From Platycnemis pennipes (taxonomy: Eukaryota > Arthropoda > Insecta > Odonata > Platycnemididae), in assembly GCA_933228895.1 (NCBI GenBank), contig OW121854.1, forward strand, positions 5,211,131 through 5,275,130: DNA of 64,000 nucleotides, in the 5' to 3' direction. The position numbers and the translations under genes were made by a program. How positions within the stretch are numbered: the first letter of the stretch is position 1; every line of letters starts with the position of its first letter. Below the pieces are notes generated by a model that saw only the letters and a list, made by a program, of their open reading frames with translations, did not search any database and was not told where the DNA came from. Shown here piece after piece: positions 32,818 to 42,680 of this stretch.

Positions 32818-35196
32818 TATCTACATCTACGCAATACATCTACATCTACATCTACATAATACCCTGCAAGCCACCACAAGGGTGTGTGGCAGGGGGTGAT
32901 TGCTCACCAAACATGCACTACATATCATGCATAAAAAAGGAATAGTATTAATATAGTAGTCAGAACTACACTATTTAAAAAAAGATAGAAATTGCAAAGC
33001 AAACATGCAAAAACATTCTGTTAGTAGGGTTAGCTTTAAGTACTCATACCAACATGCAGCTACCAATGCTATTCATTGCTACTCTCCGATAGGACATATT
33101 TACCGTTATTCGTATCTCTTATTGTGCGAGGGAAAAAGGACATTTTGAATCGGTCAGTCCGGCAATCAATTTCTCTAACTTTATGATTATGGTCCAGTCT
33201 GCCATAGTAAGTTGGGGTTCGTAAAATATTTTTAACATCATCACTGAAAATATTGCCTTGGAATTTGTGGAAGAGATTGTCTAAATTTCAACCTGCGATC
33301 TGACAATGATTCCCATTTCAATTCATTTAATAGACTGGTTACGCTAATATAATTATCGTATCGTCCCTTTACAAATCTTGCCGATCTTCGCTGCACACGT
33401 TCAAGTTCATTACTTAGACCGATTTCGTAGGGATCCCATACACTGGCAGCATATTCCAAATGAGGTCTAACAAGGGAAAAGTAGCTGATTTCTCGTACAT
33501 GATCGTCACATTTACCCAATACTCTTTTAATGAAACCCAGTTTGCGATTCGCTTGACCCATTATTTCACGAATGTGTTTACCCCAGGAAAGATCATTTGT
33601 CAGTCTTATTCCAAGATATTTAATGGATTCCACGTTAGTTAATTCATTATTACTTATTTTGTAAGTGGTAGGAGGAGAGCTATTCTTTTTCCAAAAATTC
33701 ATTACAAGACATTTCTTAAAGTTTAATTCTAACTGCCATGTATCACACCAAGTTTCAATTGCTTGTAGGTCAATATTTAAATATTCTTTATCGTTCGGGC
33801 ATAGAATTTCCCTGTACACTACTGCGTCATCGGCAAATAGACGAAGCTTACTTTTTACCACCTTTTGGATATCATTAATATACAAAAGGAATAGGAGTGG
33901 ACCTATCACACTACCTTATGGGACACCCGAAGTGACTTTAATTGCCGGTGAGGAAACACCGTCCAAAACAACCCTTTGAACCCGATCATGCAGAAAATCA
34001 TTAATCCATGATATAATGTTACTGTCTAACCCATAAGATTTTAACTTCAAAATTAGTTTGCTGTGAGAAACCTTGTCAAAAGCCTTCTTGAAGTCAAGAA
34101 ATATAGCATCCACTGGAATATTATTTTCGCCAGAAACTAAAATATCGTGGGAAAAGAGAGCAAGTTGGGTTTCACACGATCTGCTCTTTCGGAAGCCATG
34201 CTGGACATTGGACAATAAATTCTGGCTATCTAGGTTTCCCATGACTGAACTGACAATTATATGTTCTAGGACCTTGCATGAAATGGATGTGAGGGATATA
34301 GGTCTGTAGTTAGATGGCTGCTCCCTATCGCCACTTTTAAAAATGGGTGTTACATCGGCTGCTTTCCAGTCCATCGGTACGACGTGTTCGGTCAGGGATT
34401 TATTAAATACTATTTCAAGGTAGGGGGAAATTTCGGATGCTAACTCTCTATATACGTGGGAGGGAATTTGATCAGGGCCAGGAGATTTGTTGGGGCTTAT
34501 ATCTTTAAGTAATTTTTCAATACCATTACAGGAAATGTCAATTGGTTGCATCAACCGTTGAAAGAGGTCAGGTAACACGACAGTTGAATCCCCGGAAGGT
34601 GGGTTAAAAACGGTTTGGAAGAAGGAATTTAGCAAGTTAACTTTGTCGAGTGTGTTTGTGGTCCATTCACCTCTATCATTTTTAAGTGAATGGACGGCAG
34701 ACTTATGGCCTTGCACTTCCCTTACGTACGACCAGAAGACTTTTGGATTTTCTTTCAATTTTTCCCCAAGTGTTTTTCTTTTGAATTATGCAAATGCATT
34801 ACTAAGGGCTGACTTTGCAGTGGATTTTGAAATTTTATAATTTTCAATAATTACATTACGCTCATCAGTGGGCATATGTTTACTAATTTTTTTCATTTTA
34901 GCATGACATATTCGCTGCCGTCTCAGGGATTTTCTCACTTCGGCATTGTACCACCTAGGTTCAGTGCTTTCTTTTTGAATTTACTAGGGATAAATCTGTT
35001 GATCCCAGAGCGCATGATATTAATGAACGACTTCCATGAATCGTTGGTACATACCTTTATGGAAGACTTTTTGAAATCCGATAAGGAATCTCTTAAATAA
35101 ATTTTAAAGTTAGCAAAGTCTGGTCTTTTAAAAATGTAAAACTTTCTTTTTTGTTTAAAATTTTTATCTAAAGATAGCGAGAGTTTTGCAGTTATA
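32818..35196 (-). pseudogene. LINE-A2, longest copy: linker, reverse transcriptase and 3' end
   Basis: Minus-strand 5'-truncated A2 of about 2.4 kb. Frames from upstream read KRPDFANFKIYLRDSLSDFK and RFIPSKFKKKALNLGGTMPK (35130-34940), a frame change, then an open stretch 34758-33919 with KVFWSYVREVQGHKSAVHSL, SPGPDQIPSHVYRELASEIS, SGDREQPSNYRPISLTSISC and the reverse transcriptase block FLDFKKAFDKVSHSK. A TAA at 33918-33916 replaces the CAA of PQG. The same frame resumes as GSVIGPLLFLLYINDI, FADDAVVYREI, then the thumb and C-terminus to 33241. Two bases are lost near 33280 and the frame fails. A second stop lies at 34788-34786. Stem-loop and (ATCTAC)n tail end the copy at 32818-32900. The catalytic motifs themselves are preserved. 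Inactive but relatively young. Confidence 0.9.
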
Positions 35197-35253
35197 CCCC
35201 GCAAGCCAATCTCGAGATTGTGTGGTTGGGGGTGAAGATCACCAAACATGGAG
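35197..35253 (-). repeat. LINE-A 3' tail scrap
   Basis: Minus-strand stem-loop region (CCCGCAAGCC, GTGTGGTTGGGGGTGAAGAT) without the (TGTAGA)n tail. Joins the truncated 5' end of the A2 copy at 32818-35196. Confidence 0.65.
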
Positions 35254-35383
35254 TACTTAAATAGTGTAGTTCTGACAATACTATTCTGACTAATTCTGAC
35301 TAGTTCTGACTAATACTAATCCTTTTTTATGCATGATATGTAGTGCATGTTTGGTGAGCAATCGCCCCCTGCCACACACCCTT
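35254..35383 (+). repeat. LINE-A tail, left half, host of the A1 insertion
   Basis: Plus-strand 3' UTR with TTCTGACTA repeats, GCATGATATGTAGTGCATG and the first half of the stem-loop (CCCCCTGCCACACACCCTT). It stops mid-stem and continues at 41755 after the 6.37-kb insertion. Confidence 0.85.
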
Positions 35384-35492
35384 CTACATCTACATCTACA
35401 CGATACCCTGCAAGCCACCGCGAGGGTGTGTGGCAGGGGGTGAAGGTCACCAAGCATTCACTACTAGCATGCAAGCAAGCAACTAAAGGGTC

Positions 35493-38400
35493 TCATGCAA
35501 CTAGATTGTTAGTATCTATAGTATTTGAGGGGTTAATACATGCATCATGCACTACAGAATACTCTAAAATATTTCCCCTACCTATCCCTTTCCTATGCTG
35601 CCTATTCTGTTCTCTTATAGTACGGGGGAAAAATGCCATTTTGAATCTATCTGTACGACAATCTATCTCTCTAATCTTATTTATCTGGTCGAATCTAGAA
35701 TAATACGCTGGTGTTTTCAATATGTGCCTAACATCTTCAGTAAAGCTATCCGATTGAAATTTCTTCAATAGATTAAATCTGAACTTTAATCTACGCTCTG
35801 ATAATGATTCCCACCCTAATTCTTGTATTAATTCTGATACACTACTCAACCTATCGTAACACCTTTTGACGAACCTAGCTGCTCTACGCTGTACACTGTC
35901 TAGTTCTCTCATCAAACCTAATTCATTAGGATCCCATACACTGGCTGCATACTCAAGGTGGGGCCTAACTAGTGAAAAGTAGCATCGCTCTTTTGTCTTC
36001 TCATCACATTTCCCAAGTACTCTTTTTATAAATCCTAGCTTTCTCTTCGCTCGACCGCATATTTCCCTTATGTGTCTTCCCCACGATAAATCTTTAGTGA
36101 TTGTTACACCTAAATATCTTACGGTTTCAACGTTTTCGATCTTCGTGTTATTAATTCTATAGGATCGCTCTATCGAATTATTCCTCCTCCAAAAATTGAT
36201 AGCTACACACTTTTTAAGGTTAAGTTCTAACTGCCATTTGTCGCACCACTCTTGAATTGCATCTAAATCCTTGCTAAGTGATTTCTTGTCCTCTTCTTTT
36301 GATATACCCCTGTACACCACCGCATCGTCTGCAAAAAGTCTAAGGTTACTACTAACTACGGTACCCAAATCGTTTATGTATAAAAGAAATAGAAGCGGAC
36401 CTACTACGCTACCCTGGGGAACTCCCGATGTGACTTCGATTGTGTCCGACATGATACCATCTATGACAACCCTCTGCTCTCGCCCACTTAAGAATTCTTT
36501 TACCCAACATACAACGTCTTTATTTATACCAAAACTCTCTAACTTCAAGATTAATTTGTCATGAGGAACTTTATCGAAAGCCTTTTTAAAATCTAAAAAT
36601 ATCGCATCAACTTCAGTACTGCTTTCGCCGTGGACTAAAATATCGTGTACGAATAAAGCTAATTGTGTCTCGCAAGATCTACCTTTCCGGAACCCATGCT
36701 GGCTGTTTATGAGTAATCCCTGACTATCCAAATGCCCCATGATCGAACTGACTACTATGTGCTCAAATATCTTACAAGAGATTGACGTGAGTGAAATGGG
36801 TCTGTAGTTACTAGGTTCTTCCCTATCACCGCTTTTAAATATAGGTGTAATGTTAGCTACTTTCCAATCCTTGGGTACTGTGTGGTTCTTTAGTGTTTTA
36901 TTGAATATTATTTCTAGATAGGGGGCTATTTCAGAAGCTAATGTTTTATAAACTCTGGAAGGAATTTGATCGGGACCTGGTGCTTTGTTTTTACTTATGC
37001 TTTTTAACTGCTGCTCTATTCCGCGACATGAAATGTTTATTTCGGGCATTTGCTCACTGAAAGTGTTCGGCGGTGGTTCCACTGCGTTTTGTGACGATGA
37101 GTTGAATACACTTTGGAAGAAGGTGTTTAAAGTGTTGGCTTTTTCTACACTGCTGGTGACTCTGATTCCTTTATCATTTTTAAGTGTGTGCACTGTGGAC
37201 TTATTTCCCTGAAGCTCTCTCACATATGACCAAAACGCTTTAGGATTGCTATCTAAATATTCTCCTAACATCTTGCTCTTGAAATGTGATAACGCTTGCC
37301 GACATGATTTCCTTGCTAATGCTCTCGATTTTTTATAGTTTTGAACTAGCTCATTTTTTTCCTCTACCGATAGACCCCGTCTGGCATTTTTCATCTTAGC
37401 GTGGCATACCCTTTGTCGCTTTAGTGATTTCCTAACCTCCGCGTTATACCACCTTGGCTCTGTATTATCACTAATATATTTACTTGGTATGTATTTATGA
37501 ACTGCGTTACGGGTGACCTCAAGAAATTCTCTCCACGAATCCTCTGTATTTAATCCTTTGCTTTGTTCGCTGAATACATTAAACGCTTCCCTTAATTCCT
37601 CTTTCATACCGTCGTAATTTGCCTTGCCAAATAAGTACACCCTCCTCCTTGGTTTATAATGTCTTTCAACGCCTACAATAAATTTCGCATGCACTATTTT
37701 ATGGTCACTAATTCCTGTGTCTGTAACTGTATTTAGAACTCGCTCGGGTATATTTGTTGCTAATAAGTCTAGAATGTTGTTTCCCCTGGTCGGCTCTGTT
37801 ACTAGCTGTTGTAAAGAATGTGTCGTAAAGGTGTTCAACAGTGATTCGCAATGTTCCTTATCCTTACCTCCTGCAATGAAACTACACGTATTCCAGTCTA
37901 TCGAGGGGAGATTGAAATCTCCGCCTACTATTATTCCTCTATCATTCTTCCCAGAAAGTAATGTGCGTATCTCTGACTCTAGCTCTATTATAGAATTGAC
38001 GTCTGCGTCCGGTGGCCTGTAATATGCACCTACATATACCTTTTTTGCGTTACTACTTTTACTTTTAACGGAACACCAAATACTTTCTACATTTCGCTCT
38101 GAAATAAGTTCTCTTCTACTGACATACGGGTCCTTAACAGCTATGAAAACTCCTCCTCCGTTTCTGCTTACTCTATCCTTTCTGTATACTGTAAAACACT
38201 TCGGAAATACTTCATGATCTGATATGTCCTTCGAAAGCCAGCTTTCTGTACCTACGATTATATCTGCATTAGTACTCTTAATGAGGTGGTGAAATTCTGC
38301 TACTTTATTTCTTATACTACGACAATTCACTACTATCACTGAAATTTTTTCTTCCAATCTGTTTCTCTCTTGGTGCTCCTTTCCAACTAAAATTTTCCTC

Positions 38401-38528
38401 GATAATTTTTTGACGGACAAACTATTTGGTCTACCTCTTACCTTTGATGAATTATCATGTTCGTTCTCTCCATGTGTTTTTCTCTGACCTTCTAAAACTA
38501 CTCTGCATGTTCTGTCAAATTCTTGCAC
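35493..38528 (-). CDS. LINE-A1 ORF2: endonuclease and reverse transcriptase, intact
   Basis: Open for 1,011 codons from a GTG at 38528; the same frame is open back to 38609, overlapping the end of ORF1 by about 35 nt, and contains no ATG until codon 308. It therefore has no AUG in front of the endonuclease domain, suggesting reinitiation, a non-AUG start or frameshifting. The APE-type endonuclease spans residues about 62-285: N68 (VVNCRS), E95 (GTESW), GGDFN at 202-206, SDH at 274-276. A linker with RWYNAEVRKSLKRQR (359-373) follows. Reverse transcriptase motifs are APGPDQIPS (516-524), FLDFKKAFDKVPH (644-656), PQGSVVGPLLF (704-714) and FADD (732-735). The thumb and C-terminus end with CRTDRFKMAFFPRTIREQN (957-975). 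Acts on its own RNA at nicked target DNA in the nucleus. No stops or frameshifts, so this is the best-preserved protein in the window. Confidence 0.92.
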   Translation of the reverse strand: MQEFDRTCRVVLEGQRKTHGENEHDNSSKVRGRPNSLSVKKLSRKILVGKEHQERNRLEEKISVIVVNCRSIRNKVAEFHHLIKSTNADIIVGTESWLSKDISDHEVFPKCFTVYRKDRVSRNGGGVFIAVKDPYVSRRELISERNVESIWCSVKSKSSNAKKVYVGAYYRPPDADVNSIIELESEIRTLLSGKNDRGIIVGGDFNLPSIDWNTCSFIAGGKDKEHCESLLNTFTTHSLQQLVTEPTRGNNILDLLATNIPERVLNTVTDTGISDHKIVHAKFIVGVERHYKPRRRVYLFGKANYDGMKEELREAFNVFSEQSKGLNTEDSWREFLEVTRNAVHKYIPSKYISDNTEPRWYNAEVRKSLKRQRVCHAKMKNARRGLSVEEKNELVQNYKKSRALARKSCRQALSHFKSKMLGEYLDSNPKAFWSYVRELQGNKSTVHTLKNDKGIRVTSSVEKANTLNTFFQSVFNSSSQNAVEPPPNTFSEQMPEINISCRGIEQQLKSISKNKAPGPDQIPSRVYKTLASEIAPYLEIIFNKTLKNHTVPKDWKVANITPIFKSGDREEPSNYRPISLTSISCKIFEHIVVSSIMGHLDSQGLLINSQHGFRKGRSCETQLALFVHDILVHGESSTEVDAIFLDFKKAFDKVPHDKLILKLESFGINKDVVCWVKEFLSGREQRVVIDGIMSDTIEVTSGVPQGSVVGPLLFLLYINDLGTVVSSNLRLFADDAVVYRGISKEEDKKSLSKDLDAIQEWCDKWQLELNLKKCVAINFWRRNNSIERSYRINNTKIENVETVRYLGVTITKDLSWGRHIREICGRAKRKLGFIKRVLGKCDEKTKERCYFSLVRPHLEYAASVWDPNELGLMRELDSVQRRAARFVKRCYDRLSSVSELIQELGWESLSERRLKFRFNLLKKFQSDSFTEDVRHILKTPAYYSRFDQINKIREIDCRTDRFKMAFFPRTIREQNRQHRKGIGRGNILEYSVVHDACINPSNTIDTNNLVA

Positions 38529-38952
38529 GATTTTTCCCCCGCGGATTGACCTGCACTCTGGGCTACCACCTGAGCTAAACCCTACGTGTATGCTCCAGTA
38601 TCCTACTCGCTACCCTAGACGATGCCTCGTCCGTGTAGTGGACACCCGAGCGATTCAGGGGCACCCGACACGTTTCCAGCTCCGGCCCGAGGTCCAAAAA
38701 CTCAGCTCCCTCGCTCCCACAGACTTCACGGAGTCTCCGGTTTATGCCTAAAACTCGGCTCCAAACCATCGACCCCCGATCCGTCCTAGGTACCAAGCTA
38801 CATATAGTCAGCCTCATATCGATACCCAGACCTCCACGAACACGGTGGAACTCGGTGCATAGATCCCTTACGGAATCCATTACATCCTCGGACCCCCGTT
38901 TCGCGGCGTCGTTAGTGCCGACATGGGCGACTACGTGCAGCTTGGAGCAGTT

Positions 38953-40852
38953 TTGATTTGATTTGATTTGATTTATTTAAAATGTTCAAAAACAGCCGGT
39001 GCCGGCCTTTACAGTGAACAAATTAACATAAAATCTGCAAAAACAACAAAAATTGTATACAAAATAAAGAATAAAACATAAATTACCATAACAAAATGAA
39101 AAACAGCATGTCAGTATTAAAAGATATAGAAACAGAATTGTTAATGGTGATTGTTAAGAGTCGGGGAGATATTTTTTAGGTGGTTGCTGAACGTTCGGAA
39201 GTGTGCGGAGAGATCAAGGGAAGGGTGAGAAGATGAGATAGAATTGTACAATTTAGGAAGTCTATAAGAAAGGGAACGCTGGGAGAGAGAAAGTCGAAAT
39301 TTTGGAAGGTAGAGGAGGTGATTGCTACGTAAAGGACGGACTGGGACATGGAGAGAGAAGTATGGAAGAATTTCTGTGGAGCGGAACTGACCGTTAATAG
39401 CAGTGTGGAGAAAAGACAGGTCAGAGATGTTCCTACGGGTCACCAGAGGGATTAAAGAAAGGGCAGACATAATCTCAGACTGGGAGGAGGAACGGAGGTG
39501 TGGTACACGGTGACGGACAACGGACAAGAAGAAATTTAGGGGGCGTTCCAAAACTTTCAAGTTGGATGGGCAGGCTGTTGAGTATATAACGGAGCAGTAT
39601 TCAATAATCGGAAGAACGCATCCAGTGAAGATGGTCTTGAGGGCGAGTGGGTGGGTGATGCTAGTAAACCTGTACAGTATGCCCACGACAGACATGGCTT
39701 TAGATTTAATTTTGTTTATGTGCGGAACGAAAGTAAGTTTGGGGTCAAAGGTGACACCCAAGTCATTATGTGAGGATGCTATTGGAATTATTTGATTAAA
39801 AAGGGTGTAGCCGTGTGTATTTGTTGTTGATTTTAGGGAAAAGGACATATATTTTGATTTAGAAGGATTAATTTTGAGTCTCCACCGCGAGCACCAGGCC
39901 TCCAGTGAGTTAAGAGAAAGTTGTAGGGACTGGGAGTCAGAAATATTCGAAATGCTTTTGAAGATTTTGCAGTCGTCCGCGTAGAGGAGGATCTCGCAGG
40001 AGTTGGAGAGAGCGCAATCGTTAATGTCATCAATGAAAAGAGAGAAAAGAAGCGGCCCGAGAACACTGCCTTGAGGAACACCAGAAGTAACCGGTAGACT
40101 TACGGAAGTGGCTCCATCAAGAACTACACGCTGTGAGCGATCGGAGAGGAAGTTGGCGAGAAGAGATAGAAAAGGGCCGTTGATGTTATATCGGTTGGCC
40201 AGTTTGTGAATTAGGAGGGTATGATTAACAGAGTCGAAAGCTTTAGCAAAGTCAATGTAGCAGACGTCAAGTTGTGAATATGCTTCAAAGGCGGAAGTTA
40301 TGTGGTGATGCAAAACGGTCAGGTTTGTGGCACAAGAACCACCCGGAAGGAAGCCGTGCTGTTGAGGTGAAATGAACGGGATAGTGAATGCTAGAAGGCG
40401 GTCGTGAATAATTCGCTCAAATAAAATGGAAAGAACTGGAAGAATAGATATTGGACGGTAATTATTAACCTCATCTTTAGGACCGGACTTTAGGATGGGA
40501 GTCACAAGTGCTGTTTTCCACTGTAGGGGGAAAGAACCGGATGCGAAAAATCGGTTGAACAATTTGCAAAGTGGGACATGAAGAGAGTCCGCGGTTCGAT
40601 GCAGGAAGAGTGAACCAAGGGCATCAGATCCGGTGGCTTTATTTGGAGGTAAAGATTTGAGGAGGGAGAGCATCTCCTGAGACGTGACGTGGACCGATGA
40701 CAGGGAGTGTGGGCACACCGGAAGGAGCGTTGGAAGGTCGATTTGTTGGTTGGGAGATGTGAAGTTGGAGGAGAAGTACCTATTGAAAGCTGACGGTCTT
40801 GCATCGCCCGTGAAATGACCCAGATCAGATTTTATGACGGAAGGTACGCGGA
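38953..40852 (-). mobile_element. LINE-B, 5'-truncated insertion in LINE-A1 ORF1
   Basis: 1,900-bp non-LTR retrotransposon copy. CAGTT on the plus strand flanks it (38948-38952 and 40853-40857). The 3' end (left) is a pentanucleotide tail, (TTTGA)n on the plus strand, and a 3' UTR of about 180 bp with ACAGCCGGTGCCGGCC. The 5' end is truncated within the reverse transcriptase-linker region. It is the innermost and youngest event of the nest. Different from LINE-A in tail, UTR and protein. Confidence 0.9.
39141..40852 (-). CDS. LINE-B reverse transcriptase, 5'-truncated open frame
   Basis: Uninterrupted for about 570 codons; a GTG in the flanking ORF1 DNA (40865) opens the frame, so the apparent start is not native. 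Counting from that codon: PPNKATGSDALGS at 73-85, LQWKTALVTPILKSGPKDEV at 114-133, NNYRPISILPVLSILFERII at 134-153, YIDFAKAFDSVNH at 203-215 (first catalytic Asp), PQGSVLGPLLF at 264-274, YADD at 295-298. Then thumb motifs SLEAWCSRWRLKINPSKSK and NDLGVTFDPKLTF, and a C-terminal region ending NNHH. No endonuclease domain, lost by truncation. The family lies in the Jockey/CR1 assemblage; closer placement needs a phylogeny. No internal stop in a truncated copy implies a recent insertion. Confidence 0.9.
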
Positions 40853-41754
40853 CAGTTAGTGGCACTGACCGTTGCTTTCAACGCCTTCGTCACCTGGGGC
40901 ACCGTACCTCCTGGTATACACCAGGAACGTACCCGTTCTTCGTCACCTTTCCCTCGGGATTCACCACCTCCTTCCCGACGGGCCCTGGCACGCATCGAGT
41001 CCGCTACTCGGCGGACATTGGAGCTACCTATCACTAATACTCCCTCCCTTCCCTCCCGACTCCCAGTCGGCGAAGTCTCCCGAGGCGGAGCGTTCGATGC
41101 GCCGACCTCCGCCAGCCCATCGAACCTATTACTAACGGGGAAAGGCTCAGCCTCTGCCTCTGCATTTCCCCGTTTGTGTAGTGTGACCCCACGACTCCTC
41201 CTACGGACCACTTCCCACTCTCCCCCGGATTCGGAGGTAGGCTCCGCTAGAGGCTCGGGTGTGCGGGGAACGTCCTCAACCCTCCAACCCACGCCAGTGC
41301 AAGGGCTCGTCCCCGCACCAACGCGTGCGGAAGGCCTTGGCCGACCCCCACTCCCCCTCGACCGTTCCAACGTAGTCACCAGCCGTTTCACGAGAGAGCG
41401 AAGACTATCCACCGTCTTCTCGAGCTCATCGACTCGAGCCCGCAAGGGCTCGCTATCGGGTGAGTCACGGAAGAGGTTGACAATTGACCTAATGGGAGTC
41501 ATCCTAATCTAACTCTAACTATCTCTCTCCCTTAGACTCGCAGCGGAGCTATCTGGTAAAAGAATCTACTATTTACTACACACTAATGAATAACTAACAA
41601 GCCTCTTGAAGAAACGAGCAAGCAAGCAAATACAGACCACAGATTATCACCAGAAGACAATTAACCCAAAGGGAACAGGGACTAGGAGTAAACTACTCAG
41701 GTAAAAAAAACTACACGGGTGAGTGGTTGCAAGGGTAGCGCTCGGTAGTGGTGT

Positions 41755-41797
41755 CTTGTGGTGGCTTGCAGGGTATTATGTAGATGTAGATGTAGAT
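41755..41797 (+). repeat. LINE-A tail, right half, host of the A1 insertion
   Basis: Resumes the stem-loop left at 35383: CTTGTGGTGGCTTGCAGGGT, then ATTATGTAGATGTAGATGTA. Together with 35254-35383 it makes one ordinary tail. Confidence 0.85.
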
Positions 41798-41965
41798 GCT
41801 TAAATACAGCTAAGAGCTACAATGCTACTACTGAAGAATGGCCGGTATCTGAAAGCTTGCGGTCGCTCTACCTGAAATACAGAACATTTTTCGTACCTCT
41901 TCGTAGCTCTGTAGCAACATCAAATAATACGCTCCTATATTACTTTTCATGTAACACTTTTGTCA

Positions 41966-42680
41966 TTTAAAAATGTCGTCATCATTAGTCATCAATCCTT
42001 AGATTGGTTTGACGCAGCTCTCCACTGAGTTCTTGTCTTCATATTTACGTATTTCTTCTCTTTCACATCCTTCATCACTTGTTCCATATATCACGCACGA
42101 TGTCTTCGCTTGCCATTCTTCCCATCCACGTGTCCTTCAGCGATTGACTTCATTAGGCCATTGTGTCTTAAGAAATGGCCGATTAAGTTATTCCGCCTTC
42201 TTCTTAGAGTTTTCAACAGGCTTCTCTTTTCACCAATCTTCCTAGGACTTCCTCGTTACTTACTCAGTCGATCCATTTAATCTTCATCATTCTTCGAAAG
42301 CACCACATTTTGAATGCTTCCACCCTTTTCTTCTCCGCAGCTGTCGTCGTCCATGCCTCACTGCCGTAAAGAAGCATGCTCCAGATGTACGTCCTGATGA
42401 ATTGTTTTCTTACTTCTATGCATGTATTTCCAGATGTAAGCAGGATCTACTTTTGGTAGAATGACTTCATTACCTGAACTATTCTACTGACTATTTCTTT
42501 CTTGCTTCGTCCATCGTTGGTTACTCGGCTTCCCAGGTAGCAGAACTCTTTCACCTCTTCCAGTTGTTGCTTCCCTAGTTTAACGTTGGTTTTGGCCTCT
42601 TCTCTTTTGCTGCACACCAATATCTTAGTTTTATTCTTATTGATACGCGTATGATATCTGGCCATTGCCGATTCAACTGA
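41966..42680 (-). pseudogene. RTE-like LINE, 3' end of about 0.7 kb
   Basis: The minus strand encodes, from 42680, MARYHTRINKNKTKILVCSK and REEAKTNVKLGKQQLEEVKE, then FCYLGSRVTNDGRSKKEIVS (post-catalytic thumb region of RTE reverse transcriptase, with the YLGS motif), the QAFLYGSEAWT-like region, and the NLIGH...LADRR tail. The 3' end is at about 41966 with CATCATTAGTCATC. Several frame breaks. No FADD motif: 5' truncation is just downstream of it. Confidence 0.8.

Larger units (their letters stand above)
38575..41502 (-). pseudogene. LINE-A1 ORF1 (coiled coil plus SGNH), interrupted by LINE-B
   Basis: Two exon-like pieces, 41502-40853 and 38947-38575, total 1,023 nt (340 codons plus TAG) and are exactly in frame when LINE-B and one duplication copy are left out. 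There is a true ATG (MTPIRSIVNL). Residues about 15-48 form a heptad-like coiled-coil stretch (LRARVDELEKTVDSLRSLVK). The middle is low-complexity and basic. From residue 155, VLVIGSSNVRR is SGNH block I, with GSS where GDS is usual. The downstream piece has HVGTNDA (block III) and SGVHYTD (block V), with Ser in the position of the usual Asp of DxxH. CR1-type ORF1 proteins with SGNH domains are known; the two substitutions suggest altered or absent esterase activity. It now codes only for a truncated protein that would run into LINE-B sequence. Confidence 0.85.
35384..41754 (-). mobile_element. LINE-A1, apparently full length, with LINE-B nested in ORF1
   Basis: CR1-like non-LTR retrotransposon on the minus strand: 5' UTR (41754-41503), ORF1 (41502-40853 resuming 38947-38575), ORF2 (to 35493), a 3' UTR of about 109 bp with the stem-loop, and a (TGTAGA)n tail starting the left end. 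The target is the plus-strand LINE-A tail; CTT is shared by both flanks (35381-35383, 41755-41757), a minimal duplication. Without the nested 1,900-bp LINE-B and its extra 5-bp duplication the element is 4,466 bp. Coiled-coil plus SGNH ORF1, an APE endonuclease and a microsatellite 3' end together point to the CR1 group. ORF1 interruption should prevent it from supplying its own ORF1 protein. Confidence 0.9.

Noticed and set aside
40859..41512. 217-codon plus-strand open frame
   Set aside because: Exactly antisense to the LINE-A1 ORF1 coding region; GC-rich coding on the minus strand leaves the complement open. ORF1 motifs are on the minus strand.
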